Shown: piece after piece, positions 9,197-19,001 of the stretch
Layout: each line of letters opens with the position of its first letter
Numbering within the stretch: position 1 is the first letter of the stretch
Source: Streptomyces sp. SW4
Lineage (GTDB): Bacteria; Actinomycetota; Actinomycetes; Streptomycetales; Streptomycetaceae
Length of the DNA: 64,000 bases
Direction of reading: 5' to 3'
NCBI GenBank assembly: GCA_003248315.1
Contig: QKWM01000004.1
Location: 4,213,001-4,277,000 of the forward strand
The notes under the pieces: model-generated
Databases searched by the model: none
Seen by the model: only the letters and a program-made list of their open reading frames with translations
What the model was told of the DNA's origin: nothing
Position numbers and translations under genes: made by a program

Positions 9197-10285
9197 TCAC
9201 CCCCCGGCCGGGGCCGCCAGGGCCCGCTGCAGGGCGTGGAGGAAGCCGTCCGTCGTGTCCCGGTCCCGTACCGCCAGGCGGAGCCAGTCCTCGCCCAGCC
9301 CGGGGAAGGTGTCTCCCCGGCGCACCGCGTACCCGAGGGTGCGCAGCCGCCCGCGTACGGCGGCGGCGTCCGGCAGCCGGATGAGGACGAACGGCCCCTC
9401 GGCGGGCTCCGCGACCCGCACCCCGGCCGGGGCCAACGCCCGCAGACCCGCGAGGAGATGGGCGCGGTCGGCGGCGATGCGGTGGGCGGCGTGCCCGGCC
9501 TCCGCGAGCGCCCGCGGGGCCACGCACGCCTCGGCCGCCGCGAGCGCGGGCGTGGACACCGGCCACAGCGGCTGGGCCCGCTCCAGTTCCGCGACCGTCT
9601 CCGGCTCGGCCAGCACGTAGCCGATGCGCAGCCCGGCCAGTCCCCAGGTCTTGGTCAGGCTGCGCAGCACGACGAGCCCGGGCACGTCCGTGCACCCGGC
9701 CAGGGCCTCCCGCTCGCCCGGCACGGCGTCCATGAACGCCTCGTCCACGACCAGCGTCCGCCCGGGGCGGGCCAGCCGGCGCAGGACGGCCGCCGGGTGC
9801 AGCACCGACGTCGGGTTGGTCGGGTTGCCGACCACCACCAGGTCGGCGTCGTCGGGCACCGCCGCGGGGTCGAGCCGGAAGCCGTCCTCGGCCCGCAGCA
9901 GCACCCGGTCGACGGTGTGACCGGCGTCCCGCAGCGCCGCCTCCGGCTCCGTGAACTGGGGATGGACGACGACCGGCCGCCGAACCTTCAGCGCCCGCGC
10001 CAGCAGGACGAACGCCTCGGCGGCGCCCGCCGTCAGCAGCACCCGCCCGGCCGGCAGCCCGTGCCGGGCCGCCACCGCCGCCCGCGCGGCCCGCCCGTCC
10101 GGGTAGGCCGCCAGGGAACCCAGCGAGGCGGCGATGTGCTCCCGCAGCCACGGCGGCGGCGTGTCCGCGCGGACGTTCACCGCGAGATCCACCAGCGCCG
10201 CGCCCTCGTCGCGGACCTCGGCGTCGCCGTGGTGCCGCAGGTCGGGCCCGGCCGTCCCGGGCTCAGTGGGCGTGGGAGTGGACAT
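9197..10285 (-). CDS. cobC: CobC, threonine-phosphate decarboxylase-like PLP enzyme
   Basis: 362-residue fold type I PLP enzyme of the Rv2231c/CobC type, related to histidinol-phosphate aminotransferase. It is thought to make (R)-1-amino-2-propanol phosphate from threonine phosphate for the B12 nucleotide loop. Landmarks are LTAGAAEAFVLLARAL, VVVGNPTNPTSVL, the PLP aspartate in VVDEAFMD and the lysine in LRSLTKTWGLAGLRIGY. The frame is intact. ATG 10285 overlaps the end of the CbiX-like gene by 23 bases. It is the last gene of the downstream cob operon. Confidence 0.88.
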   Translation of the reverse strand: MSTPTPTEPGTAGPDLRHHGDAEVRDEGAALVDLAVNVRADTPPPWLREHIAASLGSLAAYPDGRAARAAVAARHGLPAGRVLLTAGAAEAFVLLARALKVRRPVVVHPQFTEPEAALRDAGHTVDRVLLRAEDGFRLDPAAVPDDADLVVVGNPTNPTSVLHPAAVLRRLARPGRTLVVDEAFMDAVPGEREALAGCTDVPGLVVLRSLTKTWGLAGLRIGYVLAEPETVAELERAQPLWPVSTPALAAAEACVAPRALAEAGHAAHRIAADRAHLLAGLRALAPAGVRVAEPAEGPFVLIRLPDAAAVRGRLRTLGYAVRRGDTFPGLGEDWLRLAVRDRDTTDGFLHALQRALAAPAGG

Positions 10286-11177
10286 GTCCGTGCCCGTGTC
10301 CGTGATGGTGGTGGTGGCCGTCGTCGTCCGGGTGGAAGTGCGGCTGCTGCGGCAGCCCCACCTTGTCCTCGAAGCCGGGCAGCGCGATCCGGTACACGCA
10401 GGAGTCGCAGTTCATCCGCAGGTCGCCCCGGACGGCCTCCTCGTACCGCTCCCACACCAGGTCCAGCAGCTCCGGCTCGGGCCCGATGACGTCGGCCGAC
10501 CGGACCTCGGTCTCCGGGTGAGCGGCGGCCCACTCCCCGGTCTGGCGCTTCACCCGGTCCGGAAGGATGCCGGTGAACAGGAAGTACGGCAGGACGACGA
10601 TCCGCCGCGCCCCCAGCCGCGCACACCGGTCCAGGCCGCCCGGCACGTCCGGCTTCGCCAGGGACACGAACGCCGTCTCCACCCCCGCGTACCCGCGGCC
10701 CTCCCACAGCAGCCGCGCCGCCTTGAACACCTCGGCGTTGGCGTCCGGGTCCGTCGAGCCGCGCCCCACCAGCAGCACCGTCACCTCGGAGCGGTCCCAG
10801 GACGGGTCGACCGCCTCGTCCAGCCGCCGCTCCAGCACGCTCAGCAGCGCGGGGTGCGGGCCCAGCGGACGGCCGTAGGTGTACGAGATGCCGGGGTGGC
10901 GTTCCTTCTCACGGGCCAGGGCCGCCGGGATGTCGCCCTTGGCGTGCCCGGCGGACACCAGCATCAGCGGGACGGCGGCGAAGCGCCGCACGCCCTGCCC
11001 GACCAGCTCGGTGACGGCCTCGCCCAGCGGCGGCGGGGACAGCTCGATGAAGCCGCCCGCGACGGGCAGCTCGGGGTGGCGGCGGCCCAGTTCCCGTACG
11101 AAGTCGCGGAACGCCTCCGCTCCGGCGTCGTCCCGGGTGCCGTGGCCGGCGATGAGCAGGGCGGGCGGGGTGGTCAC
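10263..11177 (-). CDS. CbiX-like sirohydrochlorin cobaltochelatase family protein with His-rich tail
   Basis: 304-residue two-domain CbiX/SirB-family protein. The first metal-binding motif is in LLIAGHGTRD near residue 10, and a second chelatase half begins at EVTVLLVGRGSTDPDA. CNCDSC-like residues occur near MNCDSCVYRIALPGFEDK. The protein ends in a striking tail of about 25 residues built of His with Gly/Asp (HHHHHGHGHGHVHSHAH), probably a metal store or delivery element. GTG 11177 overlaps the cobH stop (GTGA). In an aerobic-type pathway with CobN, a CbiX homologue is not strictly needed, so its actual role (metal handling or an alternative insertion route) is uncertain. The frame is intact. 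Confidence 0.85.
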   Translation of the reverse strand: MTTPPALLIAGHGTRDDAGAEAFRDFVRELGRRHPELPVAGGFIELSPPPLGEAVTELVGQGVRRFAAVPLMLVSAGHAKGDIPAALAREKERHPGISYTYGRPLGPHPALLSVLERRLDEAVDPSWDRSEVTVLLVGRGSTDPDANAEVFKAARLLWEGRGYAGVETAFVSLAKPDVPGGLDRCARLGARRIVVLPYFLFTGILPDRVKRQTGEWAAAHPETEVRSADVIGPEPELLDLVWERYEEAVRGDLRMNCDSCVYRIALPGFEDKVGLPQQPHFHPDDDGHHHHHGHGHGHVHSHAH

Positions 11178-11779
11178 AGGTTCTCCTCGGGTTCTTCCGT
11201 CTTCGCGGGGGAAACGGGGTGGTACAGCAGGGCGTTGAGCGCGGCGGACGCGACCGCCGAACCGCCCTTCTCGGACACGTTGCTCACGGCGGGCAGTCCG
11301 CTCATCCGCAACGCGGCCTTGGACTCGACCGCGCCGACGAAGCCGACGGGCAGTCCGATGACGAGCGCCGGGTCCGCGTCCAGGGTGAGCAGTTCCTCCA
11401 GGGCGGTCGGCGCGTTGCCGATCACCCAGAGGGCGCCGGGCCCGACCTGCTCGTAGGCCAGCCGGATGCCGTGCGCCGAGCGGGTCAGTCCCGGACCGGC
11501 GACGGCGTCCCGCAGCCGGCACACGGTCTCGCGCCGGGTGATGCCGGCGCCGACCATCTCGACGTCCACGACGACCGGCGCCCCGGCGTGCAGGGCGGCG
11601 TGCGCCTTCTCCAGGTCGCCCTCGTCCATGACGAGGTCGGTCGCGTAGTCGAGGTCGGCGGCCGAGTGGATCACCCGCTCCACCACGGCGCGGGTCAGCG
11701 GCGGGAAGTGCGAGGTGTCCAGGCGGGCGCGCATCCGCCGGTAGGACTCCTCCTCGATGGGGTGGACCACTCGCTTCAC
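11174..11779 (-). CDS. cobH: precorrin-8X methylmutase CobH
   Basis: 201 residues with an intact frame. It moves a methyl group from C11 to C12, turning precorrin-8X into hydrogenobyrinate. Conserved blocks are HPIEEESYRRMRA at the N-terminus, SAADLDYATDLV, the VVDVEMVGAGI loop, the active-site histidine in LTRSAHGIR, and WVIGNAPTALEELL followed by VIGLPVGFVGAVESK. GTG 11779 overlaps the stop of the cbiG-cobJ fusion (GTGA). The C-terminal SPAKTEEPEENL is a short charged extension. Confidence 0.95.
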   Translation of the reverse strand: MKRVVHPIEEESYRRMRARLDTSHFPPLTRAVVERVIHSAADLDYATDLVMDEGDLEKAHAALHAGAPVVVDVEMVGAGITRRETVCRLRDAVAGPGLTRSAHGIRLAYEQVGPGALWVIGNAPTALEELLTLDADPALVIGLPVGFVGAVESKAALRMSGLPAVSNVSEKGGSAVASAALNALLYHPVSPAKTEEPEENL

Positions 11780-13457
11780 CGGGACGCCTCCTGCCAGCGG
11801 TAGCCGCGCGGCGTCACCATGCGCCCGGCGATCCGCCGGGTCGCCGTGTTGCCCACGGTCACGACCGTCATCATGTCGACCGTCGCCGGGTCGAGTTCGC
11901 CGAGCGTCGTCAGGCGGCTCGACTCGTCCGGGCGTGAGGCGTTGCGGACCACACCGACCGGGGTGGCCGGCTCCCGGTGCCCGGCGAGGATCGCGAGCGC
12001 CTTCGGCAGCTGCCAGTCACGGCCGCGCGAACGCGGGTTGTAGAAGGTCACGACGATGTCGGCCTCGGCCGCCGCCCGCACCCGCCGTTCGATGACCTCC
12101 CACGGCGTGTGCAGGTCGGACAGGCTGATGGAGACGTGGTCGTGGCCGAGCGGCGCGCCCAGGATCGCCGCCGCCGCGAGCGCCGCGGTCACGCCCGGCA
12201 CCCCGACCACGTCGATGTCGTCGGAGGCCTCGGCGAGCGCGGGGGAGGCCATCGCGTACACGCCCGCGTCCCCGCTGCCGATCAGCGCGACCGCCTGCCC
12301 CTTGCGGGCCTCGGCGACCGCCGTGCGCGCCCGCTCCTCCTCGGCGCCCAGCCCGGACTCCAGGATCCGGGTGCCGGGCCGCAGCAGGTCGCGGATCTGG
12401 TCGACGTACTGGTCCAGCCCGACCAGCACCGACGCCCGCTCCAGCTCGGCCCTGGCGCGCGGCGTGAGCAGGTCCCGGGCGCCCGGCCCGAGCCCGACCA
12501 CCGCGAGCCGCCCGCGCCCGGGCCGCCGGACGACCGCGCAGGTCGCCATCGCGGGCTGGCCGCCGACTTCCGCTTGGGGACGAGGAGTTCACCGCCGCGC
12601 ACCAGCGCCGCCGCCTCCGCCACCGACGGCGTGCCCACCGCGGCGAGCGGCGCGTCGGAGGGGTTGGGGACCTCGACGGCGGCCAGCTCCCCGGCGGGGT
12701 ACGTCACCAGCGGCACGCCCAGCCGGGCGGCGGCCTGGACGATGCCGGGCTCCTCCGCCTTGGCGTCCACGGTGGCCAGCTCGGCGACACTGCGCGCGGA
12801 CAGCCCCGCGTCCCGCAGCGCCTCCTCGACCAGCCCCAGCACCTCCTCGACGGGCGCGCCCTTCGAGGCGCCCACCCCGACGACGAGGGTCGGCGGACGC
12901 AGCACGGCCTCCCGCGCGGCGGGCTCGACCAGCCGGTCCGTCACCCGGATCGTGTACGGCCCGTCCCCGGCGACCGGCAGCGGCGGCAGCGGCCACGCCA
13001 CCTCCGCGCGCAGCGCCACCGGCTCCCCGTCGAGCAGCGCCCGCGACACCGCCGCGACCTCGCCCTCCACGGGCAGCCCGAGCGTGTCGAGCCCCGCGAT
13101 GCCGACGGCGTCGGTCGCGGTCGTCACGACCGGCTCCGCGCCCAGCACCGAACCGACCTCACGGGCCAGCTCGTTGGCGCCGCCGCCGTGCCCGCCGACC
13201 AGCGACACGGCGTACCGCCCGCCCTCGTCGACGCAGACCACACCCGGGTCGGACGCCTTGTCGTCCAGCAGCGGCGCGAGCAGCCGGACCGTCGCCCCCG
13301 TCGCCAGGAAGCACACCAGCTGCTCGCACTCGGCGAACGCCCGCCGCACGGCGTCCCCCACGGGTCCTTCGTACACGCGCGTACGGTCCGGCCACGCCGC
13401 GGCCAGCCGGTCCCGCGCCGCCGCTCCCGCCGCGGTGGCGGAAATGAGGCCGATCAC
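11776..13457 (-). CDS. cobJ: CbiG-CobJ fusion (precorrin-3B C17-methyltransferase)
   Basis: About 560 residues. The N-terminal ~295 residues are CbiG-like (MIGLISATAAG, ATGATVRLLAPLL, VSLVGGHGGGANELA, VVGVGASKGAPVEE). The C-terminal ~255 residues are a tetrapyrrole (SAM) methylase (VVGLGPGARDLLTPRA, GSGDAGVYAMASP, VVGVPGVTAALAAAA, VVTFYNPRSRGRDWQL) that methylates C17 during ring contraction. CbiG normally opens the C20 lactone in cobalt-precorrin-5A, so the fused half is of interest in a mainly aerobic pathway. The two halves are separated by one slip near 12565. A single fused gene is the usual streptomycete arrangement and fits the lack of a start signal. GTG 13457 is the start. Confidence 0.88.
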
Positions 13458-13476
13458 TGGGCAACTCCCTCTTCGA

Positions 13477-14690
13477 TCACGGGGTTTCTGACACCCACAG
13501 CAGAAAAACCGGGTTGGTCGCCGCGAGCCGGGTCACGTCCCCGGGCAGCGGCGCGAGCCGGGACGACTGCAACAGCACCCCGTCGCAGGAGAACCCGGCG
13601 CTCGTCAGCGCCTCCCGCGCGGCCGGCACCCGGTCCAGCGCGGCCATCGCGACGACCACCGTGCGCCGGGCGCGCCGCGCGCACGCGGTGACGATCGCGG
13701 GCAGCTCGCGCCCCCCGCCGCCGACGAACACGGCGTCCGGGTCGTCGGCGAGGTCCGCCAGCGCGTCCGGCGCCGCCCCGTGCACCACCCGCACGTCCAC
13801 GCCGTGCGCGGCGGCGTTGGCGCGGATCCGCTCCACCCCGTCCGCCGCCTTCTCCACGGCGACGGCCGCCGCGCCCAGCCGCGCGCACTCCACGGCCACG
13901 GAGCCGGAGCCCGCGCCGACGTCCCACACCAGATCGCCGAGCCGGGGCCCGAGCCGGGCCAGGGCCAGCGCCCGCACCTCGAACTTGGTGATCATCGAGT
14001 CGCGGTGGGCGAAATCGGCCTCGTCCAGCGCCCATCCGGCGGGCCGTACGGCCGGACCGGCCACCGTGCGCACCGCGCCCAGCGCCCGTCCGGGATCGAG
14101 GGACAGGACGACACTGACCGCCGCACCCCAGTCCCGGGCCGCCGCCTCGGCGGGCGTCACCCGCTCCACGCGCTCCCGCTCCGGATCGCCCAGCGCGGAC
14201 GCGACGACCAGGAGCCGCCCGCTGTCCCGCAGCGCCGCGCCCAGCTCGGCGGGCCCCGCGCCCGGCCCGGTCAGCACCGCCACCTTGGGGTGCGCCCGGC
14301 ACACGTTCACCGCCGTGCGCGGCTCCCGCCCGTGCGCGCTGACCACCACCGCGTCGTCCCAGGGCAGTCCGACCCGGGCGAACGCGGCGGCCACCGAGGA
14401 CACCCCGGCCCGCACGTCCAGCCGCTCGGGCCCGAACCGCTCGGCCAGCGCCCGCACGATCCCGAAGAACCCGGGTCGCCCGAGGCCAGCACGACGACCG
14501 GCCGCTCCTTCTCGACGTAGGGCTCCATGGCGTCCAGCGCGGGCGCCAGCGGGCCGAGCACGATCCGCTCGGCGCCCTCCGGCAGCCGTACGGCGTCCAG
14601 ATGGCGCCGCCCGCCGACGACCAGCTCCGCCCCGGCCACCGCCTCCCGCGGCGCGGGCGCCCCGGTCCCCGTACCGACGACGGTGATCAC
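13477..14690 (-). CDS. cobL: precorrin-6Y C5,15-methyltransferase (decarboxylating) CobL
   Basis: About 404 residues: an N-terminal CbiE-like tetrapyrrole methylase domain (VITVVGTGTGAP, LASGDPGFFGIVRAL, VRAGVSSVAAAFARVGL) followed by a CbiT-like Rossmann methyltransferase (VWDVGAGSGSVAVECAR, VFVGGGGRELPAIV). It methylates C5 and C15 and decarboxylates the C12 acetate. One slip lies at about 14478 inside an ACCCGGG stretch in the GDPGFFG motif. GTG 14690 overlaps the cobM stop (GTGA). The next gene starts 19 bases past its stop. Confidence 0.92.
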
Positions 14691-15504
14691 TGCTGGGCAC
14701 CCCGCGCGCGCAGCGCCCTGCGGGCCTCCGGGTCGGCCTTGCGGTAGCCGTGGAAGTGACCCGGGTGGTACAGGTGCGAGCGGGTGCCGTGCGCGTCGAG
14801 GGCCGGGCCGACCAGGAACAGCGTGTGCTTCCAGAGCTTGTGCTCCTTGACGGTCTCCTCCAGCGTGCCGATCGTGCACTTCACGACCAGCTCCTCGGGC
14901 CAGGTCGCCTGGTAGGCCACGACCACCGGAGTCGTCGTCGGATAGCCGCCCTCCAGCAGCTCCCGCACCAGCTGCCCGCTGCGCGCCGCCGACAGGAAGA
15001 CGGCCATGGTGGTGCCGTGCTTGGCGAACTCGCGGACCTCCTCGCCGGGCGGCATCGGCGTCTTGCCGCCGCCCAGCCGGGTCAGCACCACGGACTGCGC
15101 GACCTCCGGGATCGTCAGCTCCCGCTGCGCGAGCGCCGCGACCGCCGAGAAGGACGACACGCCGGGCACGATCTCCGTGGCGATGCCGATCTCCGCGCAC
15201 CGGTCGAGCTGCTCCTGCGTGCCGCCCCACAGCGCGGGGTCGCCGGAGTGGATGCGGGCCACCTTCAGGCCCTCGGCGTGCGCCCGCTCGTAGACGGCGA
15301 CGACGTCCTCCAGCGACATCGTCGCCGAGTCCAGGATCTCCGCGTCCTCCCGCGCGTGCTCCAGCACCTCCGCCTGGACCAGGCTCGCCGCCCAGATCAC
15401 GATGTCGGCCTCGGCGATGGCGCGCGCGGCACGGAACGTCAGCAGATCGGCGGCGCCGGGGCCGGCACCGACGAAGGTCACCTTGCCGGCGGGGTGTCGG
15501 CCAT
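14687..15504 (-). CDS. cobM: precorrin-4 C11-methyltransferase CobM
   Basis: About 272 residues of tetrapyrrole methylase fold. It begins GKVTFVGAGPGAADLLTFRAARA and contains ARIHSGDPALWGGTQEQ, EIVPGVSSFSAVAALAQREL, VVLTRLGGGKTPMP and the HLYHPGHFHGY ending. The natural start is the ATG at 15504 (MADTPPAG), separated from the body by a slip near 15495. An in-frame upstream start without a slip exists but gives an atypical N-terminus. This is the first gene of the downstream cob operon, divergent from the ZIP gene across 83 bases. Confidence 0.92.
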
Positions 15505-15540
15505 GGGTCGGGTTCCTCTCGTACGGAAGGTCAACGCGGG

Positions 15541-15564
15541 CCGGGTCGCACGTGCGCGACCCGG
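15541..15564. promoter_or_regulatory. perfect palindrome in the cobM/ZIP divergent promoter
   Basis: CCGGGTCGC and its exact complement GCGACCCGG flank ACGTGC, centrally placed in the 83-base interval between the cobM start (15504) and the ZIP start (15588). The position suits an operator controlling both genes. A 5'-UTR hairpin is the alternative. Confidence 0.5.
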
Positions 15565-15587
15565 TGCTGATCGGATAGCAAGGGCAC

Positions 15588-16314
15588 ATGGCGGTCTTCG
15601 TCGCGCTCGGCGCGTTCCTGATGACGCTGGCCGGCGGCTGGACGGCACAGCGCGTGACCGACCGCCGCCATCTCGTGCTGGGCCTGGCCGGCGGCCTGAT
15701 GCTGGGCGTGGTCGGCCTGGACCTGCTGCCGGAGGCACTTCAGGCGGCGGGCACCGAGGTGCACGGCGTGCCGGCCGCCCTGCTGCTGTTCGTGGCCGGC
15801 TTCCTCGTGGCCCATCTGGTGGAACGCCTGCTGGCGGCCCGTCAGGCGGCGCACGGCGCCGACGAGCACGACGGCCGGACACCGGAGGTGGGCCTCACCG
15901 CGGCCGCCGCGATGGTCGGCCACAGCGCCATGGACGGCATCGCCATCGGCGCCGCCTTCCAGGTCGGCCACGGCATGGGCCTCGCCGTCGCGCTCGCCGT
16001 CATCGCCCACGACTTCGCGGACGGCTTCAACACCTTCACCCTCACGACGCTCTACGGCAACGCCCGCCGCCGCGCGGTCGCCATGCTGGTCGCGGACGCC
16101 GTCGCCCGGTCGCCGGGCGGCCTCCACCCTGCTGTTCACCATCCCCGAGCCGGCGCTCGGCGCGTATCTCGGCTTCTTCGGCGGCGCGCTGCTCTATCTG
16201 GCCGCCGCCGAGATCCTGCCCGAGGCCCACCACACGCACCCGGCCCGCTCGACCGCGCTGTGCACGGTCGCGGGCGCGGCGTTCATCTGGCTGGTGGTCG
16301 GCATCGCCGAGTGA
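15588..16314 (+). CDS. ZIP family metal transporter
   Basis: About 242 residues with roughly eight hydrophobic segments. The ZIP core is visible in AAMVGHSAMDGIAIGAAFQVGHG and AVIAHDFADGFNTFTLTTLYGN, where helices IV and V carry the His/Asp/Asn metal ligands. The C-terminal helices contain GFFGGALLYLAAAEILPEAHH. Two closely spaced slips, at 16105-16107 (CCC) and 16115-16117 (GGG), break the frame; adding one C and one G restores ADAVAPVAGAASTLLFTIPEP. It sits alone on the + strand between the two cob operons, which suggests uptake of a divalent metal, possibly Co2+ for CobN. This is inference from position; ZIP proteins most often carry Zn2+, Fe2+ or Mn2+. Confidence 0.85.
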
Positions 16315-16325
16315 CAGCGGGGCGG

Positions 16326-17056
16326 TCACAGCTTCCCGCCCCGGCCGCCGTCCCGCCGCGGCGGCGCGATCAGCGTCGACAGGTACGGCAGGGGAGCGCC
16401 GTCCAGCTCGGCGGCCGGCCGCACCGACTCCTCCGGCAGGCCCAGCGCGGAGCCCCACACGGCGCCGTCCAGCCGCCCGGCCTCCCGCAGCGCCTCGGCC
16501 ACCTGTGCCGCCTGCCGGCCGAACTTGTAGGCGACGACCGTCCCCGGCCCGTTCAGCGCCTCCTTCAGCACCGCCGCCCCGGCGGTGACCGGCACCAGCG
16601 TCAGCGGCTCGGTGCCCTCCGTCAGCACGGCCCCGAACGCGCCGCCAGATCCTGCATGGCGGTGATCCCGGGCACCGTCTCGACGACCGTCCCCGGCACC
16701 AGGCCGGCCACGGTCTGCGCGAGATAGGTGAACGTCGAGTACACGTTGGGGTCCCCGATGGTCGCGAACGCCACCGAGCCCCGGGCGCGCAGCAGCTCGG
16801 CGACCCGCTCGCCGGCCGCGTCCCAGGCGGCCTCCCGGCGCGCCCGGTCCGTGCGCTCGTTCAGCGCGAACACCACGCGGACGACCTTCTCCTGCGGCAC
16901 GTAGTGCAGCACGGTCGCCTCCGCGCGCCCCCGCTCGCCCGTGTCCATGACCGGCACCACCACGACCTCGGCGGCCCGCAGCGCGTTCACGCCCTTCACG
17001 GTCACCAGCTCCGGGTCGCCCGGACCGACCCCGACCCCGATCAGCCTGCTGCTCAT
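16326..17056 (-). CDS. cobI: precorrin-2 C20-methyltransferase CobI
   Basis: About 243 residues of tetrapyrrole methylase fold that transfer a methyl from SAM to C20 of precorrin-2. Visible blocks are LIGVGVGPGDPELVTVKGVNAL, VVPVMDTGERGRAE, FATIGDPNVYSTFTYLAQTV, ETVPGITAMQDLAAR and TVVAYKFGRQAAQVAE. One slip near 16640 joins the two halves. ATG 17056 overlaps the cobB stop (ATGA). It is the last gene of the riboswitch-led cob operon and converges with the ZIP gene 12 bases away. Confidence 0.93.
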
Positions 17057-18407
17057 GACGTCCGGCACCTCTCCACGAACCGACGGGCGACACCGGGCTC
17101 GGACGCCCAGTGCGTGTGCAGATAACTCGCGTGCACACCGCGCTGTACGAAACCTTCGACGCGCCGCTCGGGCGCCCGCACCCCCCACGCCGGGGCCGCC
17201 CCGGCACCGGGCTCCACGACCGTGCGGTGGAACTCGTGCCCCCGCATCCGCGTCCCGGCCGCCGCCAGCGCACTGTCGCCCACGGCCACCGCGTCCCGGT
17301 AGCCCAGCGTCAGCCGCTCGCTCATCCGCGCGGAGGCGTCCAGCACCCCGCACATCGGCCGCCCGTCCAGCTCCCGGCACAGATACAGCAGCCCCGCGCA
17401 CTCGGCGGCCACGGGGGCGCCGGAGCGCGCCAGCGTGCCGACCGCCTCGCGCAGCGACGCGTTGGCGGACAGCTCACCGGCGTACACCTCGGGGAACCCG
17501 CCGCCGATCACCAGCCCCGCCGTACCCTTCGGCAGCGCCTCGTCCCGCAGCGGGTCGAAGGTCACCACCTCGGCCCCGGCGGCGGTGAGCAGTTCGGCGT
17601 GCTCGGCGTACGAGAACGTGAACGCCGCACCACCGGCCACGGCCACCACGGGACGCGCCCCGCCGGACACGGCCGGCGGTTCCCACGCCTCGCACGACAA
17701 AGGGCCCGCGCCGCGCGCCAGCCCCGCCAGCGCCTCCAGATCGCACCCGGCCGCGACCTGCGCCGCCATCGCCGCCACGGCCTCCACCGCGGCCGTACGC
17801 CGCTCGGCGACCGGCACCAGACCCAGGTGCCGCGACGGCGTGTCCACCTGCGGCGCCCGCCGCAGCACCCGAGCACGGGCACCCCGGACGCGTCCAGCGC
17901 CTCCCGCAGCAGCGCCTCGTGCCGGTCCGACCCGACCTTGTTCAGGATCACGCCGCCGATCCGCACCTCGGGGTCCCAGGACGCGAAGCCGTGCACCAGC
18001 GCCGCCACCGACCGCGACTGCGACGACGCGTCCACCACCAGCACCACCGGCGCCCGCAGCAGCTTCGCGACCTGCGCGGTGGACGCCAGCTCGCCCTGCC
18101 CGGCCGCCCCGTCGTACAGCCCCATGACCCCCTCGACGACCGCGAGGTCGCACCCCGCCGCCCCGTGCAGGAACAGCGGAGCGATCAGCTCCGGCCCGCA
18201 CAGGTACGCGTCGAGGTTCCGCCCCGGCCGCCCGGTGGCCAGCGCGTGGTAGCCGGGGTCGATGTAGTCGGGCCCGACCTTGTGCGGGGACACGGCGAGC
18301 CCCCGCGCGGCGAACGCGGCCATCAGCCCCGTGGCGACGGTGGTCTTGCCGCTGCCCGAGGAGGGCGCGGCGATCACCAGCCGGGGAACGGACGAGGAGG
18401 GGTTCAC
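17053..18407 (-). CDS. cobB: cobyrinate a,c-diamide synthase CobB
   Basis: About 451 residues. The N-terminal half is an ATP-binding domain (LVIAAPSSGSGKTTVATGLM, VGPDYIDPGYHALATGRPGRNLD, VEGVMGLYDG). The C-terminal half is a glutamine amidotransferase with the nucleophile cysteine in VAAECAGLLYL. It amidates the a and c carboxylates of (hydrogeno)byrinate. One slip at 17868-17870 (CCC; CCCC restores GVPVLGVLRRAPQVDTPSRH). GTG 18407 overlaps the cobO stop (GTGA). It sits between cobO and cobI in the riboswitch operon. Confidence 0.94.
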
Positions 18408-19001
18408 CACTCGATGCCCTCTGCCCCTTCTGCCCGGCGTCCATGGGGTGCTTGACCTTGGACATGTCGGTCACGAGATCGGCGAAGTCGACCAGCTTCT
18501 CGGGCGCGTTCCGCCCGGTGATGACGACGTGCTGGGTGCCCGGCCGGTCCCGCAGCACCTGCAGGACCTCGTCGGTGTCCACCCAGCCCCAGTGCAGGGG
18601 GTACGCGAACTCGTCGAGCACGTACAGCTTGTACGTCTCGTTCGCCAGGTCCCGCTTGACCTGCTCCCAGCCCTCGCGGGCCTTCTCCTCGTTGTCCATC
18701 TGCGCGTCGCGCTGGACCCAGGACCAGCCCTCGCCCATCTTGTGCCAGGCGACGGTGCCGCCCTCCCGGAGGCGCCGAGCACCCGGAGCGCGTTCTCCTC
18801 GCCGACCTTCCACTTCGCCGACTTGACGAACTGGAACACCCCGATGGGCCACCCCTGGTTCCAGGCGCGAAGCGCCAGCCCGAAGGCGGCGGTCGACTTG
18901 CCCTTCCCGATGCCCGTGTGCACGACGACCAGCGGCCGGTTCCTCCGCTGACGGGTCGTCAGACCGTCGTCGGGAACGACACTCGGCTGTCCCTGCGGCA
19001 T
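18404..19001 (-). CDS. cobO: cob(I)yrinate a,c-diamide adenosyltransferase CobO
   Basis: About 199 residues, the standard CobO/BtuR size. It adenosylates Co(I) corrinoids with ATP. A P-loop (HTGIGKGKSTAAFGLALR) lies near residue 30, followed by VGVFQFVKSAKWKVGEE-type sequence, KMGEGWSWVQRD, YVLDEFAYPLHWGWVDTDEV and HVVITGRNAP. Two slips, at 18765-18767 and 18417-18419, are each a run of three C where four restores the protein. The second hides the natural ending GQKGQRGIEW. ATG 19001 shares its first base with the chelatase stop codon (TAATG). Confidence 0.94.

Noticed and set aside
11960..13447. Long + strand Arg/Pro/Ser-rich frames opposite the cob genes
   Set aside because: No ribosome site or recognisable domain; they mirror the minus-strand codon bias of cobJ/cbiG.
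15505..15587. A second cobalamin riboswitch before cobM
   Set aside because: Only 83 bases and no GCCGGTGCGAATCC or GGTCCCGCCACTG core; just the palindrome is present.
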